DNA from: Immersiella caudata | Lineage: Eukaryota; Ascomycota; Sordariomycetes; Sordariales; Lasiosphaeriaceae | Length of the DNA: 64,000 nucleotides | Assembly (NCBI GenBank): GCA_030512335.1 | Contig: JAULSU010000004.1 | Span: 2,480,001 to 2,544,000 of the forward strand | Direction of reading: 5' to 3' | In this document: positions 22,102-33,428 of the stretch, in pieces | Layout of the letters: the number at the start of each line of letters is the position of its first letter | Numbering within the stretch: the first letter of the stretch is position 1 | Translations under genes and position numbers: made by a program | Notes under the pieces: model-generated | Database searches by the model: none | What the model saw: only the letters and a program-made list of their open reading frames with translations | What the model was told of the DNA's origin: nothing

Positions 22102-23582
22102 GGTGGCTAAGTCCGCTCTGCGGGCTGCGCCTTTGTAGAAAGGAAGTTGACCGGCTTCCAGGGCCAAATGATCTCTCTGGGACCTGAATACTGAGGTCAG
22201 TTAGGCGTTTGTGTAGAGGTGCAAACGAAGTGCGACGATATGATGTATTGTTGTGCTCGGACAGGACGATGGCAGGGGGACGCACCAGAAAGAATTCAAC
22301 TTGTGTTGAAGGAGCGAGAAGAAAAGGTGAATTTGCTGGTCGGTGACAAAAGATTTCCTCGCAAACCAGTTTGCGCCTGGAAGTGCTGGATATTTGTCTG
22401 GTTCTCGTCGGCAGCTCGCAGGCTTCGAGACAGGCAACGATGTCAAGGTGGGGAAGGATGGTGGGGTTCTGGGCTCGGAGAGAAGTTCGCGGGGTTTGAC
22501 GCACAAGCCACCTCTCTTGCCTGGGGTGGGGTGGTCTGATTGGAAGTGTGATACCCAATTGACAAGCTGGCGCCACATCCACAAGCAGATGTCTGAAAGG
22601 CCGAAAAAGAGCTGCATGTATGAGAAATACTTATTCTATTTGACGAACGGGGTAGCCATGAGCTTCTTTACTTCGTTATTCTTCAACGCATTGGTCGGGG
22701 TTAGGGTCTGATAGTGCCAAGGGTTGGCCCTGTGGAACTAGCCCTGGCAGATGGGATTGCTGATGATAGAGCTTGGGCCATCAAGGTACGGACTTAGCAG
22801 CCACCAAGCCTTCCAGATACCATCTGGAAGGAAGCATTTTGCAGCCTCGAGAGCCCGACCTCAGGAAAATGTTATGTTCAGTCAGAGTGTCAAATCTCAG
22901 GTCCAATGCTTTCCTTTCTGTGCCAGCGCCAGAAAGGTTTTCCTATTGCCAATGCATCTTACCCCGGAATGTTCCTCAGTTGAGTGTCCGTCCCCAACGG
23001 CTTGACTTTTCCAACACAGGATACCTCTGAGCCTTTCCAAGAATAACGGGCGTTCCATACGGCCTCTATGCCTTCGGTCTCAATCCTCGGTCGGTCCCTC
23101 CTCTTGATCGCAGTGTCAGGTGGGGGAGATGTGACGAAACGGGAAAGCCATGGTTTCCCAGTGTGCAAAGAGGCATCAAAGAGATCTCACCGTGCCCTTA
23201 ACCTAGGTACATGGACATGATGAGTTTTAGGATTCAAGGAGGCGTAAAGCTGGTTCAAATCAAGGGGCAGCGAGGAATGAAAAATTCATGTATCTTTCGC
23301 CATGCGAATGGGTCAACACCTCTCGAAGGCACAGGAAGTCGATGGATCTGATTGGCCTGGGATAGCACCAGCAGCTTCCCATCAACGTCATCAGCGAGGG
23401 CGAGAGATACTGCCGCTCTGTGCCTGGATGTCACGCCAGCCACCCCTCGCAGGTGTTGGCGAATGCGGTCCCGTATTTAACCCCCGACACCCGCTTGACC
23501 CTCTCTCAGCTTCATCAATTGTGGTAAGCAAAGAGTCGAAATACCGTGGCACTGCATAGTGATTCTTTGGATATTCCACATC
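22102..23582. other. Divergent intergenic region, 1.5 kb
   Basis: This lies between the CAND1 start (minus) and the mitochondrial protein start (plus). Small frames are present but none has supporting motifs. Presumably two promoters and leaders. Confidence 0.4.
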
Positions 23583-24207
23583 ATGTCTGCCAGCAGAGCC
23601 CTTGGGTTGCAATTGAGCAGAGCCACCTGCCGCCCTGCTTTATCTCGCTGGGCAGGGGCACGGCCAGTTGTTAGCCGCAGGGGCTATGCCAGCGCGCATG
23701 GGAAACCCAGCAGTGACATGCCTTGGTTAGTCTGTTCCTTTCAATGCGGCATCCAAGCACTCAGTGTGGAGTTGCGGAATGGGTCAATGGAAGTCTAACG
23801 TAGGGACTGTTCGCAGGTTGGTCACATCAGTTGTGGTCTCCGTACCAATTGGGTTCTATCTGTGGAAGCAAGGACCGGGGCGTCCCAAATCCAGCCACAG
23901 TGCTCATGGGGGACATGAAACACATGGAGCAAAGCACGACGAAGTCAGTCATAAAGGTCACGATGGAGAGGAAGGGTCTAAGTCTGGAGAGGCTAAGAAC
24001 GAGGGGGGCGATGGCAAGGGCAAGGACGAAAAGAGCGATGACTCGTCCAAGTCGCCCTCCAAGGAGATGGACGACTCTCAGGAAAACGTAAGTTGCCTTG
24101 TATTAGCAAGAGTATCCATACTTCGAGATCACTGACTCTTTGGCCAGCAAGCTACGAAGTTGACGGACAAGCCGGCTTCCAAACGTGTTGATCCAACCGA
24201 GAAATGA
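23583..24207 (+). CDS. Small mitochondrial inner-membrane-type protein
   Basis: Three exons: 23583-23725, 23817-24087 and 24148-24207, 157 residues. The N-terminus is an Arg-rich, acid-free presequence (MSASRALGLQLSRATCR...SRRGYAS), predicting mitochondrial import. One hydrophobic helix spans residues ~48-64 (WLVTSVVVSVPIGFYLW). The C-terminal half is Lys/Glu/Asp/Ser/His-rich and disordered. The first intron splits the W48 codon (GTTAGT donor, CGCAG acceptor). Small fungal mitochondrial proteins with this layout exist, but I cannot assign a complex or name. Confidence 0.7.
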
Positions 24208-24608
24208 TGCTGCCGAGTGATGGCCGGCTAATTTGTCGGGTAGTCGTCTGATGAGACAAGATATGAATCCAAACCGCTTCACTATCGATTGGAAGGCGCA
24301 AGATAAACTTGACGGCAAGATGCCAGTGTTCGCTGAGGTGCTCTCCGTCCTGAGCCGTCGCGACTTCCGCGCGTAACCTAACCCAAGGGATCTGCACATT
24401 TTCCCAAGAGCTCGAGAGCCGCTAAGGCAGGCACAATGGCTCGTCCCCAACACCATAAACACTCAACCGGGCTTCTCCAGCTCTCTGCAAGGCATCACAC
24501 CATTGTCTCTCTGCCCCAAGAACACCCTACATTTCTGAGCTACATTCCTTATCTACCAACCCCGACCCCGCGGAGTGCCATCCATTGGCAACCCCGATTC
24601 GCTCAACG
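24208..24608. other. Intergenic, 400 bp
   Basis: The promoter and leader region of the PLAC8 gene. No other feature seen. Confidence 0.4.
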
Positions 24609-26793
24609 ATGTCCAACTCGCGTCAAGCAGATTGGAAAACCAGCCTGTGTGATCCTGGCGACGACGGCGACTGCCCACGGTCATGCTTCATTGGGTGTGA
24701 CCAATTCGGACGAACGCGCCATCGCCTGGTGCAACTTGATCAACAGCAAGATCCCCTGGACCTCTCTAAATATAAGGGATGCAACGCAAGTTGCTGGGAC
24801 TACTTCTTTTTGTGTATTGCCGGCCTATGTATGTTCTCGTCTTGGTGTTCCGGGGATTGTCCTGCTAACTTAACAAGACATCGGCAGTGGCATATACACC
24901 GGGAAGCAGACAAAACGGATTCGTAAGACATACAACATCAAAGGAAACTACTGCGATGATGTCGCTAAGGGAATATTCTGCCAACCGTGTTCCTTGATTC
25001 GAAACGATCTCGAGATTCGTCGACGCGAAAGAGTAGACACCAATATCGAGCTTGCTGCCGGCCTTCGAGCCCCTATGCCTTTTGGCGAGGAAAACTACCG
25101 TCCAATCTTTGTGATGCCGAACACAGAAGGCTACCGAAGAGAGCCTTACATGACGGCAGTGAACCTCCCCATTCACCAAGTCCGAGGGTCGCACTACCAC
25201 CCAAGAGGGGAAGATCCCCATGCCGAGCCCTTGTATCCAACAGAGGAAGAGATAAGAGAACATGAGCGAAGGTGGAAGGAGCTCGCCCCTCTTCCGGAGA
25301 TACCTCATGTCGCAAGCCCCCTCGAGAACATTGAGCGCCGGTCCCAGCTGCTCACCCCGATCAGTGAACAGGACAGTTTGGAGGATCCTCGGTTGCAACA
25401 ATTGAGGGAGAACGTGCCCAAATTCCCCCAAGTTCGAAATTGGCTACGGTCCATGAGCCCCTCGGCTGAAGACCAACCTACAGTCGAGAGAACTATCCTT
25501 GTAGCTGGTCTAGGAAACCCACCGTCTATTGTGTCACCGCAGGGGAAGAAATGCCCAGAGGCATGCCCAAAACCGGAGAAGAAGCTGAAGAAACCGCTGA
25601 AGCAATCACGGAATCCCAAGGTAAAGACGCCGAAGCTGAGCAGCAAGAAGAAAACACAGCCGGACGATTCCCCGAAGAGAGCCCCAGAAACCCTTGTTAC
25701 GCCCAATATTATGGAAATAGAAGCTCCTGTCACTGCCGGTCCGGTGGCCGGACCTGTTGAGGTCAGACAAACTCCTGAGCACAACTTGAGTGCCGATGTA
25801 CTAGTTACAAGCCCCACAGAGTCACAACGACAGCACAGTCTTCAGGCAGATGTATTTGTCGCAAGTCCCCCAGGATCTCAACATCCTCACAGCCTGAAGG
25901 ATGACGCCATTGTCTCGAGTGCCTCGGGCTCCCAGAGACAGCACAGCCTTCAAGCCGACCCGCGGGTCCTCACCGCTGACCCGTCACCCGCGCCAGAGCA
26001 CGACCTGGATGCTGACGAGCTTGTTCAAGTTCTTCCATTTACAGGCAGAGAGCATAGTCTTGGGGCGGACAGAAAAATATCCGCTGGCGAGGCGTCAGTT
26101 CGTCAGCACAGCCTCGGTGTTGACAGGCGCGTTTCCGTGGGCGAACCATATGTCCGTCAACACAGCATCGACTCCGATGAAGTCATAAGTGTCGAGGAAG
26201 AGCAAGAGCTTCCACGGTCAGAGGCGGAGTCACAAGGGCATGATATACAGCAGGATCCTGAGGTTACGATTGATCTTGTTGCTGCACAGTCGCACGATAT
26301 CGACTCAGATACACGCGTTCCGACTCCCAAGCTGCTCCAGCGTCGTGAGCACAGCCTCTCCCGAGACATCCGTGTCATGACGCCTACCTCTAAAGGACCA
26401 CGATCCCACGGCATTCATATCGACGAGAGAGTTCCGACACCGGAGTTGGTGCGGTTGAACCTGGAGCACGACATCCTCCAGGATAGCCGTGTCCTGACGC
26501 CAAGCCCAGCCAGCAGACAGCACGACTTGCAGGAAGATGAGAGAGTTGAAAGTTCAGTGCAGTCTCAGCAGCCAAGATTACACTCAATCCGAAGTGATGC
26601 CCAGGTTTCTGAACCAGGCAGCCAGGCAAGGGAGCACGGCATCCAGTCGGACGACGTGGTGGCCTCGTCAGCTACGAAACGGCCCAAGGATCACTCGCTG
26701 AGCGCCGACAAGAAGGTTTCGAACCGTGCATATCAGCTGCTCGAGAGTTTCCTTGAGCAGGACAGGAAGTCTGCTGGCAAGGGGGCGAAGTGA
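24609..26793 (+). CDS. PLAC8-domain protein with a 17-copy His/Asp repeat tail
   Basis: Two exons: 24609-24828 and 24878-26793, 711 residues. The GTATGT intron ends at AACAAG (branch GCTAAC). The PLAC8 (Cys-rich) domain covers residues ~9-124: WKTSLCDPGDDGDCPRSCF, then CNASCWDYFFLCIAGLYIG and CDDVAKGIFCQPCSLIRND, the CxxxxxFCxPC signature with a hydrophobic segment. PLAC8 proteins are usually membrane-associated and affect cell size or metal (Cd/Zn) handling in plants and fungi. After a Lys/Pro-rich linker, residues 374-687 carry 17 copies of a motif like EHSLGADRKI, i.e. x-H-(S/D/G/N)-(L/I)-x2-D-x2-(V/I), spaced about 16-27 residues. The tail is otherwise Ser/Pro-rich and disordered. Its role is unknown. 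Confidence 0.85.
25777..26718 (+). repeat. Coding tandem repeat, 17 copies of an H-(S/D)-(L/I)-x2-D-x2-V motif
   Basis: The copies begin with EHNLSADVLV and end with DHSLSADKKV. His at position 2, Leu/Ile at 4 and Asp at 7 are kept in all 17. Position 10 is Val or Ile. The spacer sequence is variable, often Ser/Pro/Gln-rich. Because the DNA is divergent while these positions are fixed, the pattern looks selected rather than freshly amplified. Confidence 0.9.
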
Positions 26794-27512
26794 GCAGCGC
26801 TTTCCGCCCGGTAGGCTGGCGGGAGCCCCGGGAAGTCGGAAAAGGGGTTCGGAACAACACAGGGCGGGGGGTAATGCATAATTGTACGCCTCAGTGAGCG
26901 CAGAGTAGAAGGTATTGGCGGTATAATTAGCTGCAGCATCCTAATCTTCCTAAGAAACGACATTGAACTTTTGACCTATTGTTCCTCGTCGTGAAGATTG
27001 AGCCAGTCTCTATGCGGTGATCAGTACCTTGGCAGTGGCATGACTAAAGTCGCGGCCCACCGCGTTCCAGGAGCGGCAATTGGCAATTGGGCAAGTTGAC
27101 TTTGCCCCGCGAAGTCCCCGCAGCGGGAAGTTGAGGTGGAATCTACCCCTCCTTGAGAGGCGTGGCCCGAAAACTTCTCCCTACAATTAGAAAGCGGGGA
27201 ACGGCACCACTATAGAAGCAACCGAACTCGCCTCGCCAGGAGACACATTGTCACAACTAGCCCGCAGCTCCGAAGCCTTGCGGTCTTTCTCTGAACCTAC
27301 CGGAACCTTTCCTCAGCACCCTGCGTCTTTGCGTCCGGATATCTGGCCTCGGTCTTTCTCGTACTTAGCCACCTCGAGTTTTTTTCCCACCGTCCCACCC
27401 GAACCCAATTGACGCAACCCGTCCCGTCCGGCGCACACGATATCAGAGGTATATCACTCTCTGGAGGAAAAACCCACCACGATATCACCTTCTCTACTAC
27501 CAGGCTGTCGCC
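26794..27512. other. Intergenic and HEM3 promoter, 719 bp
   Basis: This lies between the PLAC8 stop and the HEM3 start. It contains a GC-rich segment around 27100-27180. No gene seen. Confidence 0.4.
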
Positions 27513-28565
27513 ATGTCTTCCACGCACAACAACACCGAGGGCTCCGAGCCCTTCACAATACGCATCGGCACGCGCCGCTCCCCGCTCGCTCTCAAGCAAG
27601 TCGACCTCGTCATCGAAGAGCTGCAGAAGGTGCACAAGGATATCACCTTTGAGGTCTGCCCCATTGTGACCATGGGCGATCGCGACAAGACCACGCCGCT
27701 GCCCGAGCTCGGCAAGGGCCTCTGGACGAACGAGCTCGAGGCGCAGTTGGGCTCCAAGCAGGTTGACTTTCTGGTGCATTGTTGCAAGGACATGCCGACT
27801 ACGCTGCCGGAGGGGTGTCAGCTGGGGTGTATCATGGAGAGGGAGGACCCAAGGGACGTGGTGATCTTCAAGAAGGCGCATGGGGACAGGTATAAGAAGT
27901 TGGGGGGTTTGCCGCAGGGCGCGGTGGTGGGAACCAGCAGTGTGCGGAGAGCAGCGCAACTGAAGAGGAACTATCCCGGGTTGGTGTTTCGGGATGTGAG
28001 GGGGAACATTGATACGAGGTTGAGGAAGGTGGATGAGGAGGGTTATGATTGTATCATTCTGGCGGCGGCGGGGTTGTTGCGGATGGGGCTGGGAGGACGA
28101 ATTGCCCAGTATCTGGATTCGTCAACGAAGGGGGGTGGTATGTTGCATGCGGTTGGGCAGGGCGCGTTGGCGTTGGAGGTTCGGGAGGGAGATGAGAAGG
28201 TGTTGGGGATTTTGAAGACGCTGGAAGACACGCCGACAATGATGGCGTGCTTCGCGGAGAGAAGCTTGATGAGGACGTTGGAGGGCGGCTGCAGTGTTCC
28301 CGTCGCGTGCGAGACGAAGTGGGTGGAGGAGGGTGAAGAGGACACGAAGAAGAAGAAGTTGAGGATCCGGGCGCTGGTGGTTAGTCTGGATGGGTCAGAG
28401 GCGGTTGAGGGGGAGAGGATCGAGGAGGTGGCTAGCTTGGCGCAGGCGGATAGCCTCGGAAAAAGATTGGCGCAGGAGCTGGTTGAGAGGGGGGCGCAGA
28501 AGATCTTGGACGCTATCAACCAGGTACGAACAGGTCCTGGGGCGGTCAAGGTTGCGGATGCTTGA
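27513..28565 (+). CDS. HEM3: Porphobilinogen deaminase (hydroxymethylbilane synthase)
   Basis: An intronless 350-residue ORF. It polymerises four porphobilinogens to hydroxymethylbilane, the third step of heme synthesis, in the cytosol. The family signature is clear: IRIGTRRSPLALKQ (residues 17-30), VTMGDRDKTTPLPELGKG, KDMPTTLPEG with the catalytic Asp93, GTSSVRRAAQL with substrate-binding Arg, FRDVRGNIDTRLRK, and the dipyrromethane-cofactor cysteine Cys260 in LEGGCSVPVA. The segment before Asp93 reads VHCCKD where bacterial and animal enzymes usually have VHSLKD, a mild variation. Length is normal. The start at 27513 is the first ATG in frame and gives the expected N-terminus. Confidence 0.95.
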   Translation: MSSTHNNTEGSEPFTIRIGTRRSPLALKQVDLVIEELQKVHKDITFEVCPIVTMGDRDKTTPLPELGKGLWTNELEAQLGSKQVDFLVHCCKDMPTTLPEGCQLGCIMEREDPRDVVIFKKAHGDRYKKLGGLPQGAVVGTSSVRRAAQLKRNYPGLVFRDVRGNIDTRLRKVDEEGYDCIILAAAGLLRMGLGGRIAQYLDSSTKGGGMLHAVGQGALALEVREGDEKVLGILKTLEDTPTMMACFAERSLMRTLEGGCSVPVACETKWVEEGEEDTKKKKLRIRALVVSLDGSEAVEGERIEEVASLAQADSLGKRLAQELVERGAQKILDAINQVRTGPGAVKVADA

Positions 28566-29025
28566 GCGGAGGGGAAGGAGTTCTTGTACCATATGGTTTA
28601 GACTGCGAGCAAGTTGCTTGCGCATAATGATATATGCCCGGACAAAAAGTGCATATAGATGCGAAGTTTAAAAAAAAAGTAGCATCAAGAAAAGAAAATT
28701 GATGCTGTTGTCTGATATGAAGATGAATGTGTCCGATAAGCCGTTGAGTGCCTGCGATATCTAGGTAGCTGTGTGTGTCATGTATCTATGGGCCATCGTG
28801 ACTCGACCACCCTGAAATCGGCCATGTGCACCAGGAAAGAGACCAAACACCGGTTGCCGTTCGTTATATGATACAAGTCTGGGCCGTGTATCCTTCAGGT
28901 TGAGCTGTTTGAAATGAGCTTCCTCTCCGTGGCTCCCTCCCACACCGACTCTCACCCTCTCACCGCCTCGGTGATGATGGCACCCTGTCGTAACCCTCCT
29001 CCCCCGTCATTCAGAGCCCAAAAAC
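28566..29025. other. Convergent intergenic, 460 bp
   Basis: The 3' flanks of HEM3 and GCV3. An A-rich stretch at about 28669-28700 may include polyadenylation signals for HEM3. Confidence 0.4.
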
Positions 29026-29614
29026 TTAATGCTCTCCTTCAGCAGCGGTGAACTCGGCATATGCCTGAGGATCCATAAGCTTCTCAAGGTCCTTGACGCC
29101 CTCCTCGGTGACCTGGACCTTGGCGATCCAGCCGCCGCCATGCGAATCGTCCTCAGGAACCTGGTTGATGGTGGCGGGCTTCTCCTCCAGCAAGAGATTG
29201 ATTCCGGTGATCTTGCAAGCAATCGGTGCGTTGATATCGGCAGCGCTCTTGACCGACTCGACGGCGCCGATAGCGTCGCCCGCATTAACCTGCTTGCCCT
29301 CCTCCGGGAGCTCCACGAAAACGACGTCGCCGAGCTCCTTGGCGGCGTACTCGCTGATGCCGATGACGCCCGTCTTCAGGTCTGCAGAGAGGTCAATCCA
29401 CTCGTGCTCCTTGGTGTATTTCCTCAAGGCATCTGTTCCCAGCGGTGTCAGCGTGCGCAGCCCGGTCCGGTTATCGGGGGGCGGTCGGGGCGTTTCTCGT
29501 ACTGCTACTTGTGGCATGGAAAGCGCGAACAGGGCAGACCCGGGAGACGGGGGTCTTGAACGCGGAAAGGGTGGAAGGGCGGGCGGCCCTCAGGCACCGC
29601 GCAATTGAAGCCAT
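29026..29614 (-). CDS. GCV3: Glycine cleavage system H protein, mitochondrial
   Basis: Two exons: 29614-29503 and 29432-29026, 172 residues. The 70-nt intron has a GTACGA donor, a GCTGAC branch and an ACAG acceptor. The N-terminus MASIARCLRAARPSTLSAF is a typical mitochondrial presequence. The mature protein begins near KYTKEHEWIDL. Lipoyl attachment is at Lys99 within GAVESVKSAADINAP. The H protein carries the aminomethyl group between P, T and L proteins of the glycine decarboxylase complex in the matrix. ELPEEGKQVNAGDAIG and the C-terminal WIAKVQVTEEG are also typical. Without the intron the presequence and mature part would be in different frames, which supports the splice. Confidence 0.93.
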
Positions 29615-31026
29615 TGCGAGGGGGGCGGGGCGACGTTGGTGTTATTGTCGTTGTTGGGAAAAAGTGAAAACACACACAATCCGAGGCCTGGATGACGCCG
29701 ATAAAGAAAGTGATGAGGGCCTGCAGCTGTGGTTGCTAGTGGCCAGCCAATGATCGGCACCGGCAAGTAGCGGGACAGAGAGCCGGGGCCAGCCAGCCCG
29801 AGCTTCTGATCCACTGCTCGCTTAAGCGGAAGAGGTCACTGAAGTTCTCGGATGTTATCAAGGGTTAGGGTCAGTCTGCCGCGACTCTTCATGCGGGTTG
29901 CGGAGTTCTTGGCTGCGGGAGCGCAAGACAACAACGCGACCCCGCGTCGATGGAAATGCTGCAATTTTGATAGCAATGCTTTAGCAGCGCTGATATTGAC
30001 AAGCCACGTAGAGGGGGCTTTCTATAGGCTGGTCAACAGTGGAAGCGGCTGCGAACGTTTTATTATCGCGTTCCACTTGTTATTTTGTTGACATCGCACT
30101 CAGGAGGGGTTCTCATGATTCCTACCATTCCATCGAAGAGTCGAACATTCAGTTAGAAGCAACTTTGGTCATCGTCGTCATCTGTTTTGCCGTGTCGCGT
30201 CGCTCTCGTCTCACACGCGTCGAGGCGTTCAATCAATCAATCCGGCGTCAGTGCTCCTGTGGCGGCGGACGAGTCGGGTGAGCTGACTGGTCTAGGCTCG
30301 TGGCGCCCAAAAATTGGTGGGTTCCGTGCATTCTTGGTTCCGCCCTGTGGCTTCACTCTTTCCACTCTGCCCCCCTCCTGGTCCCATTGCACCCAAAGCC
30401 GGACCCAGACGAAGCATTGGTTGGACTGGCCCAAAAAAGGAGCCTCAGCCATCTTATCCAAGTTGCAGCATCTGGTTCGAAAACCTCGCTCATTTTGTCC
30501 TCTTCTCTTGAGCATTCTTGTAGTGCTGACTAGCGCAGTTGTGTCCCGAAGTCCAGAGTGCGACCTCGCCGTGAGCCCCTCGTTAGCTGCCGCCTGTCGA
30601 CTGGCCTGCTACGAAGAACCGCAGAGGGCTTCGACGAAGACGTGTTCGATGCCGTTCCGCTGACACGCCAACCCCGAACCCGACCTGCCCGACGAGTGTT
30701 ATTGCTTTTGGCGGACGCCTAGAACGACGCCTCGCTCCGCCGCCGAGTTCCATGAAGTCGTCATCAGGCTTGCCTTAGACCCGCTGCCATCCCTTTTGCT
30801 CACTCAACGCTCCCTTCGTTTCGTCATCTTGGAGTGGCTCCGTCGAATTTCAGCCGCCGCCTGCCCCGCCTTGCGCACCCGCAGTTTGCGCCTCGCGCCC
30901 TGAGGCTCGACCTCTCCCTCGACCGCAAAGCCAGCCCGCTCTCCCCGTCTGCCTGTCTTTGTCACCCTGGATTCCTCAACGCTATCGGCGGGGTCTCCTG
31001 CCCAATTCCACGACGCAGTCGACACC
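29615..31026. other. Divergent intergenic region GCV3/SPG1, 1.4 kb
   Basis: The promoters of GCV3 (minus) and SPG1 (plus), with a long C/T-rich SPG1 leader around 30780-31020. Small frames without motifs. No other gene seen. Confidence 0.4.
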
Positions 31027-32069
31027 ATGGAGCAAGATCACCACATGGTCCTCGACGGTGGCCACGATGACACCCTCGGCGGCCTCGACGGGTCACCACA
31101 CCTCGCCTCAGACCAAAACAACGGCTTCCGCGACCGTCGTCATGCGCAGTCAACATCCCTCGACCACGGCTCTCCTCGCTCTCACCACCACCACCAGGAC
31201 AGCGCAGAGTCGGACCCGAATGCCCGGTATACAACACCGCCAATTCCCCACCCATCGATATCGCGGCCGCCATCTGGCCTCTCGGGACAGAACGCAGCCG
31301 CTTATGGAGCCGATCATGCGTCCCGAGCGGGCAGCAATGGTGCAACTGAAGCGCAAAGCAACGGGCGCAACCATGTCGTGATCAAGGTCGGCATGGTGGG
31401 CGATGCGCAGATCGGCAAAACCAGCTTGATGGTAAAGTACGTCGAGGGCAGTTGGGATGAAGACTACATCCAGACGCTTGGTGTCAACTTCATGGAGAAG
31501 ACCATCAGCATCCGAAACACTGAGATTACTTTCAGCATCTGGGATTTGGGAGGCCAGCGAGAGTTTGTCAACATGCTGCCACTAGTGTGCAACGACGCTG
31601 TCGCTATCCTCTTCATGTTCGACCTGACAAGGAAGAGCACGCTCAACAGCATCAAGGAGTGGTATCGCCAAGGGCGTGGCTTCAACAAGACGGCAATTCC
31701 GGTCCTCGTGGGGACAAAGTACGACCATTTTGTGAACTTGTCGCGTGAGGAACAAGAAGAAATCTCCAACCAGGTAAGGCAACCGATGAAAACTGTCGGG
31801 TCAGCGGACGACATCAGCTAATCCGAGTGTATCAGGCGCGGCGCTTTGCAAAAGCCATGCGGGCAGCACTGATCTTCAGTAGCACCAGCCATAGCATCAA
31901 CGTCCAAAAGGTGAGTTGAGGCCTCTGTCATTTGCAAAGTGTAGAGGGCGCGGTCTGACTTGTCCCGCAGATTTTCAAGATCGTGCTCTCAAAGGCGTTC
32001 GACCTCAAATGCACAATCCCAGAAATTAGCAACGTTGGCGAGCCGTTACTGTTGTATCAGTCGTGTTAA
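31027..32069 (+). CDS. SPG1: Tem1/Spg1-family septation GTPase
   Basis: Three exons: 31027-31773, 31836-31910 and 31971-32069, 306 residues. Spg1/Tem1 is the Ras-like GTPase at the top of the septation initiation/mitotic exit network, acting at the spindle pole body. A ~115-residue His/Ser-rich N-terminal extension precedes the G domain. The P-loop is GDAQIGKTS (125-133), with Thr150 in the TLGVNF switch I, DLGG in switch II (WDLGGQREF) and TKYD as the G4 motif, typical of this family rather than NKxD. The protein ends SNVGEPLLLYQSC without a CaaX box, as expected for Tem1/Spg1. Introns have GTAAGG and GTGAGT donors. Confidence 0.93.
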
Positions 32070-33428
32070 GCCAACCCCATCAAGTGTGATGCGACCAAGC
32101 AGTTGCAAGGTTGCCGAGAAGTAACCCCCCTGTCTAGAGGCAGGCCTCGAGTCGTTGCACCGAGGTGACCTCGACCAATATGGACGCAACAATGGCGGCA
32201 TACAGTCAACCACCCGAGGAACAGTGGGACATCCCGACCCTCTAGTTTGGTGGGCCGACTTTGTGATTCTGGGACAGCCTGAGAAGGATGCACTGGCGCT
32301 TAACAGTCGTCAGGATTGCCTTTCATCCAATCCCGAGGCAACAATAACCCAGCCCCCGGACGGGCTCGAAACAATATTATTAGTACTACTTACTACAAGA
32401 CTCGCCTTCCTGTCATTTTCTTTTGTCTTGTCAGCGGAAAACCGAAGAAGGCCAGGCTGGGGCCATGTGTACTCGAGGAAATAAGAGGGGCAGGGGAGAA
32501 GACATTGGGCATGGTTTGCATCTTTGAGAGGCACAAATCGTCCTCCTATCCATCGCACAGGCACAATACATGTTGTCATGTTGCCCTTCCGGTGGCCAAC
32601 CGGAATGGATCAGAGGGGAAAGGGAAAATACCACGATGGAAAAGGGGCAGGAAAATTGGGACTTTCATTCCAGCTCTACCCCCCGCTTCGGTTGTGTCGT
32701 TACTTTACGGGTAGTTTTGGAGTCCAGCATGATGCCTTTGGAACAGAAGGCTTTGTCGTTATTTTGCATGTTTGAGTATTCATTCGAACTTGTCTTAATC
32801 GAGGAGAATTGTTCACGTTCTGCGAGCTGGAGGGAGCCTATGCCCCTCTCTCTAGATCCCACGATTGCCAGCGTCACGGTTGGACTTGCGGTTGGCATGG
32901 CGGTCGTGAAGTTGAGCAGTTCAACGCTTGTGTCCCAGAGTGTCGCTCCGTGCCTGGCCAGCGCAGTTCCCGCGGTGGCAACGGTACTCGAGAACACGCG
33001 AGTGTTCCGTGTCTTGGGTATTCCCCGTGTTACTTTGTGTAGCTTTCAATTAACTGATGTATACACTAGTCAACTTCTCCCTTCAGATCGCCCTCAAAGT
33101 ACTTCGCGTCGCTTGGGCCAGAGAGGTTGCTTGTTGGGGAGCCCCTGAGGCTATGCACCCCAGACGGCTCTTCCGAGCGGCTACAAGTTGCTCTCAACGG
33201 ATGCTCTGCATGGACCCGTCACGACGTGGGACTCGAGACGGCCTCGATGGGGCAGAGATCGAGTTGCTGGTGAAGAGCGAAACGGATGGCCCTTATAACG
33301 TGCCCGGTCCCATCAACTACGTCCCCCCCCTCTGCCCCTTTTCTTTCTATCGATGGGAAAGACTAACTGTGCTGCATTTATCTCTCTTTAAAAGCCCTAT
33401 AGAATAATCACCAACAGTCGCAATCAAC
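32070..33428. other. Intergenic, 1.36 kb, no gene identified
   Basis: This lies between SPG1 and the secreted protein at 33429. Several 70-190 codon frames on both strands lack motifs and overlap each other. A TTTAAAAG TATA-like element at 33387-33394 and a pyrimidine-rich stretch precede the next start. Confidence 0.4.

Noticed and set aside
32665..32997. 110-codon minus-strand frame (MFSSTVATAGTALARHG)
   Set aside because: It looks slightly protein-like but has no motif or splice support and overlaps longer frames on the other strand.
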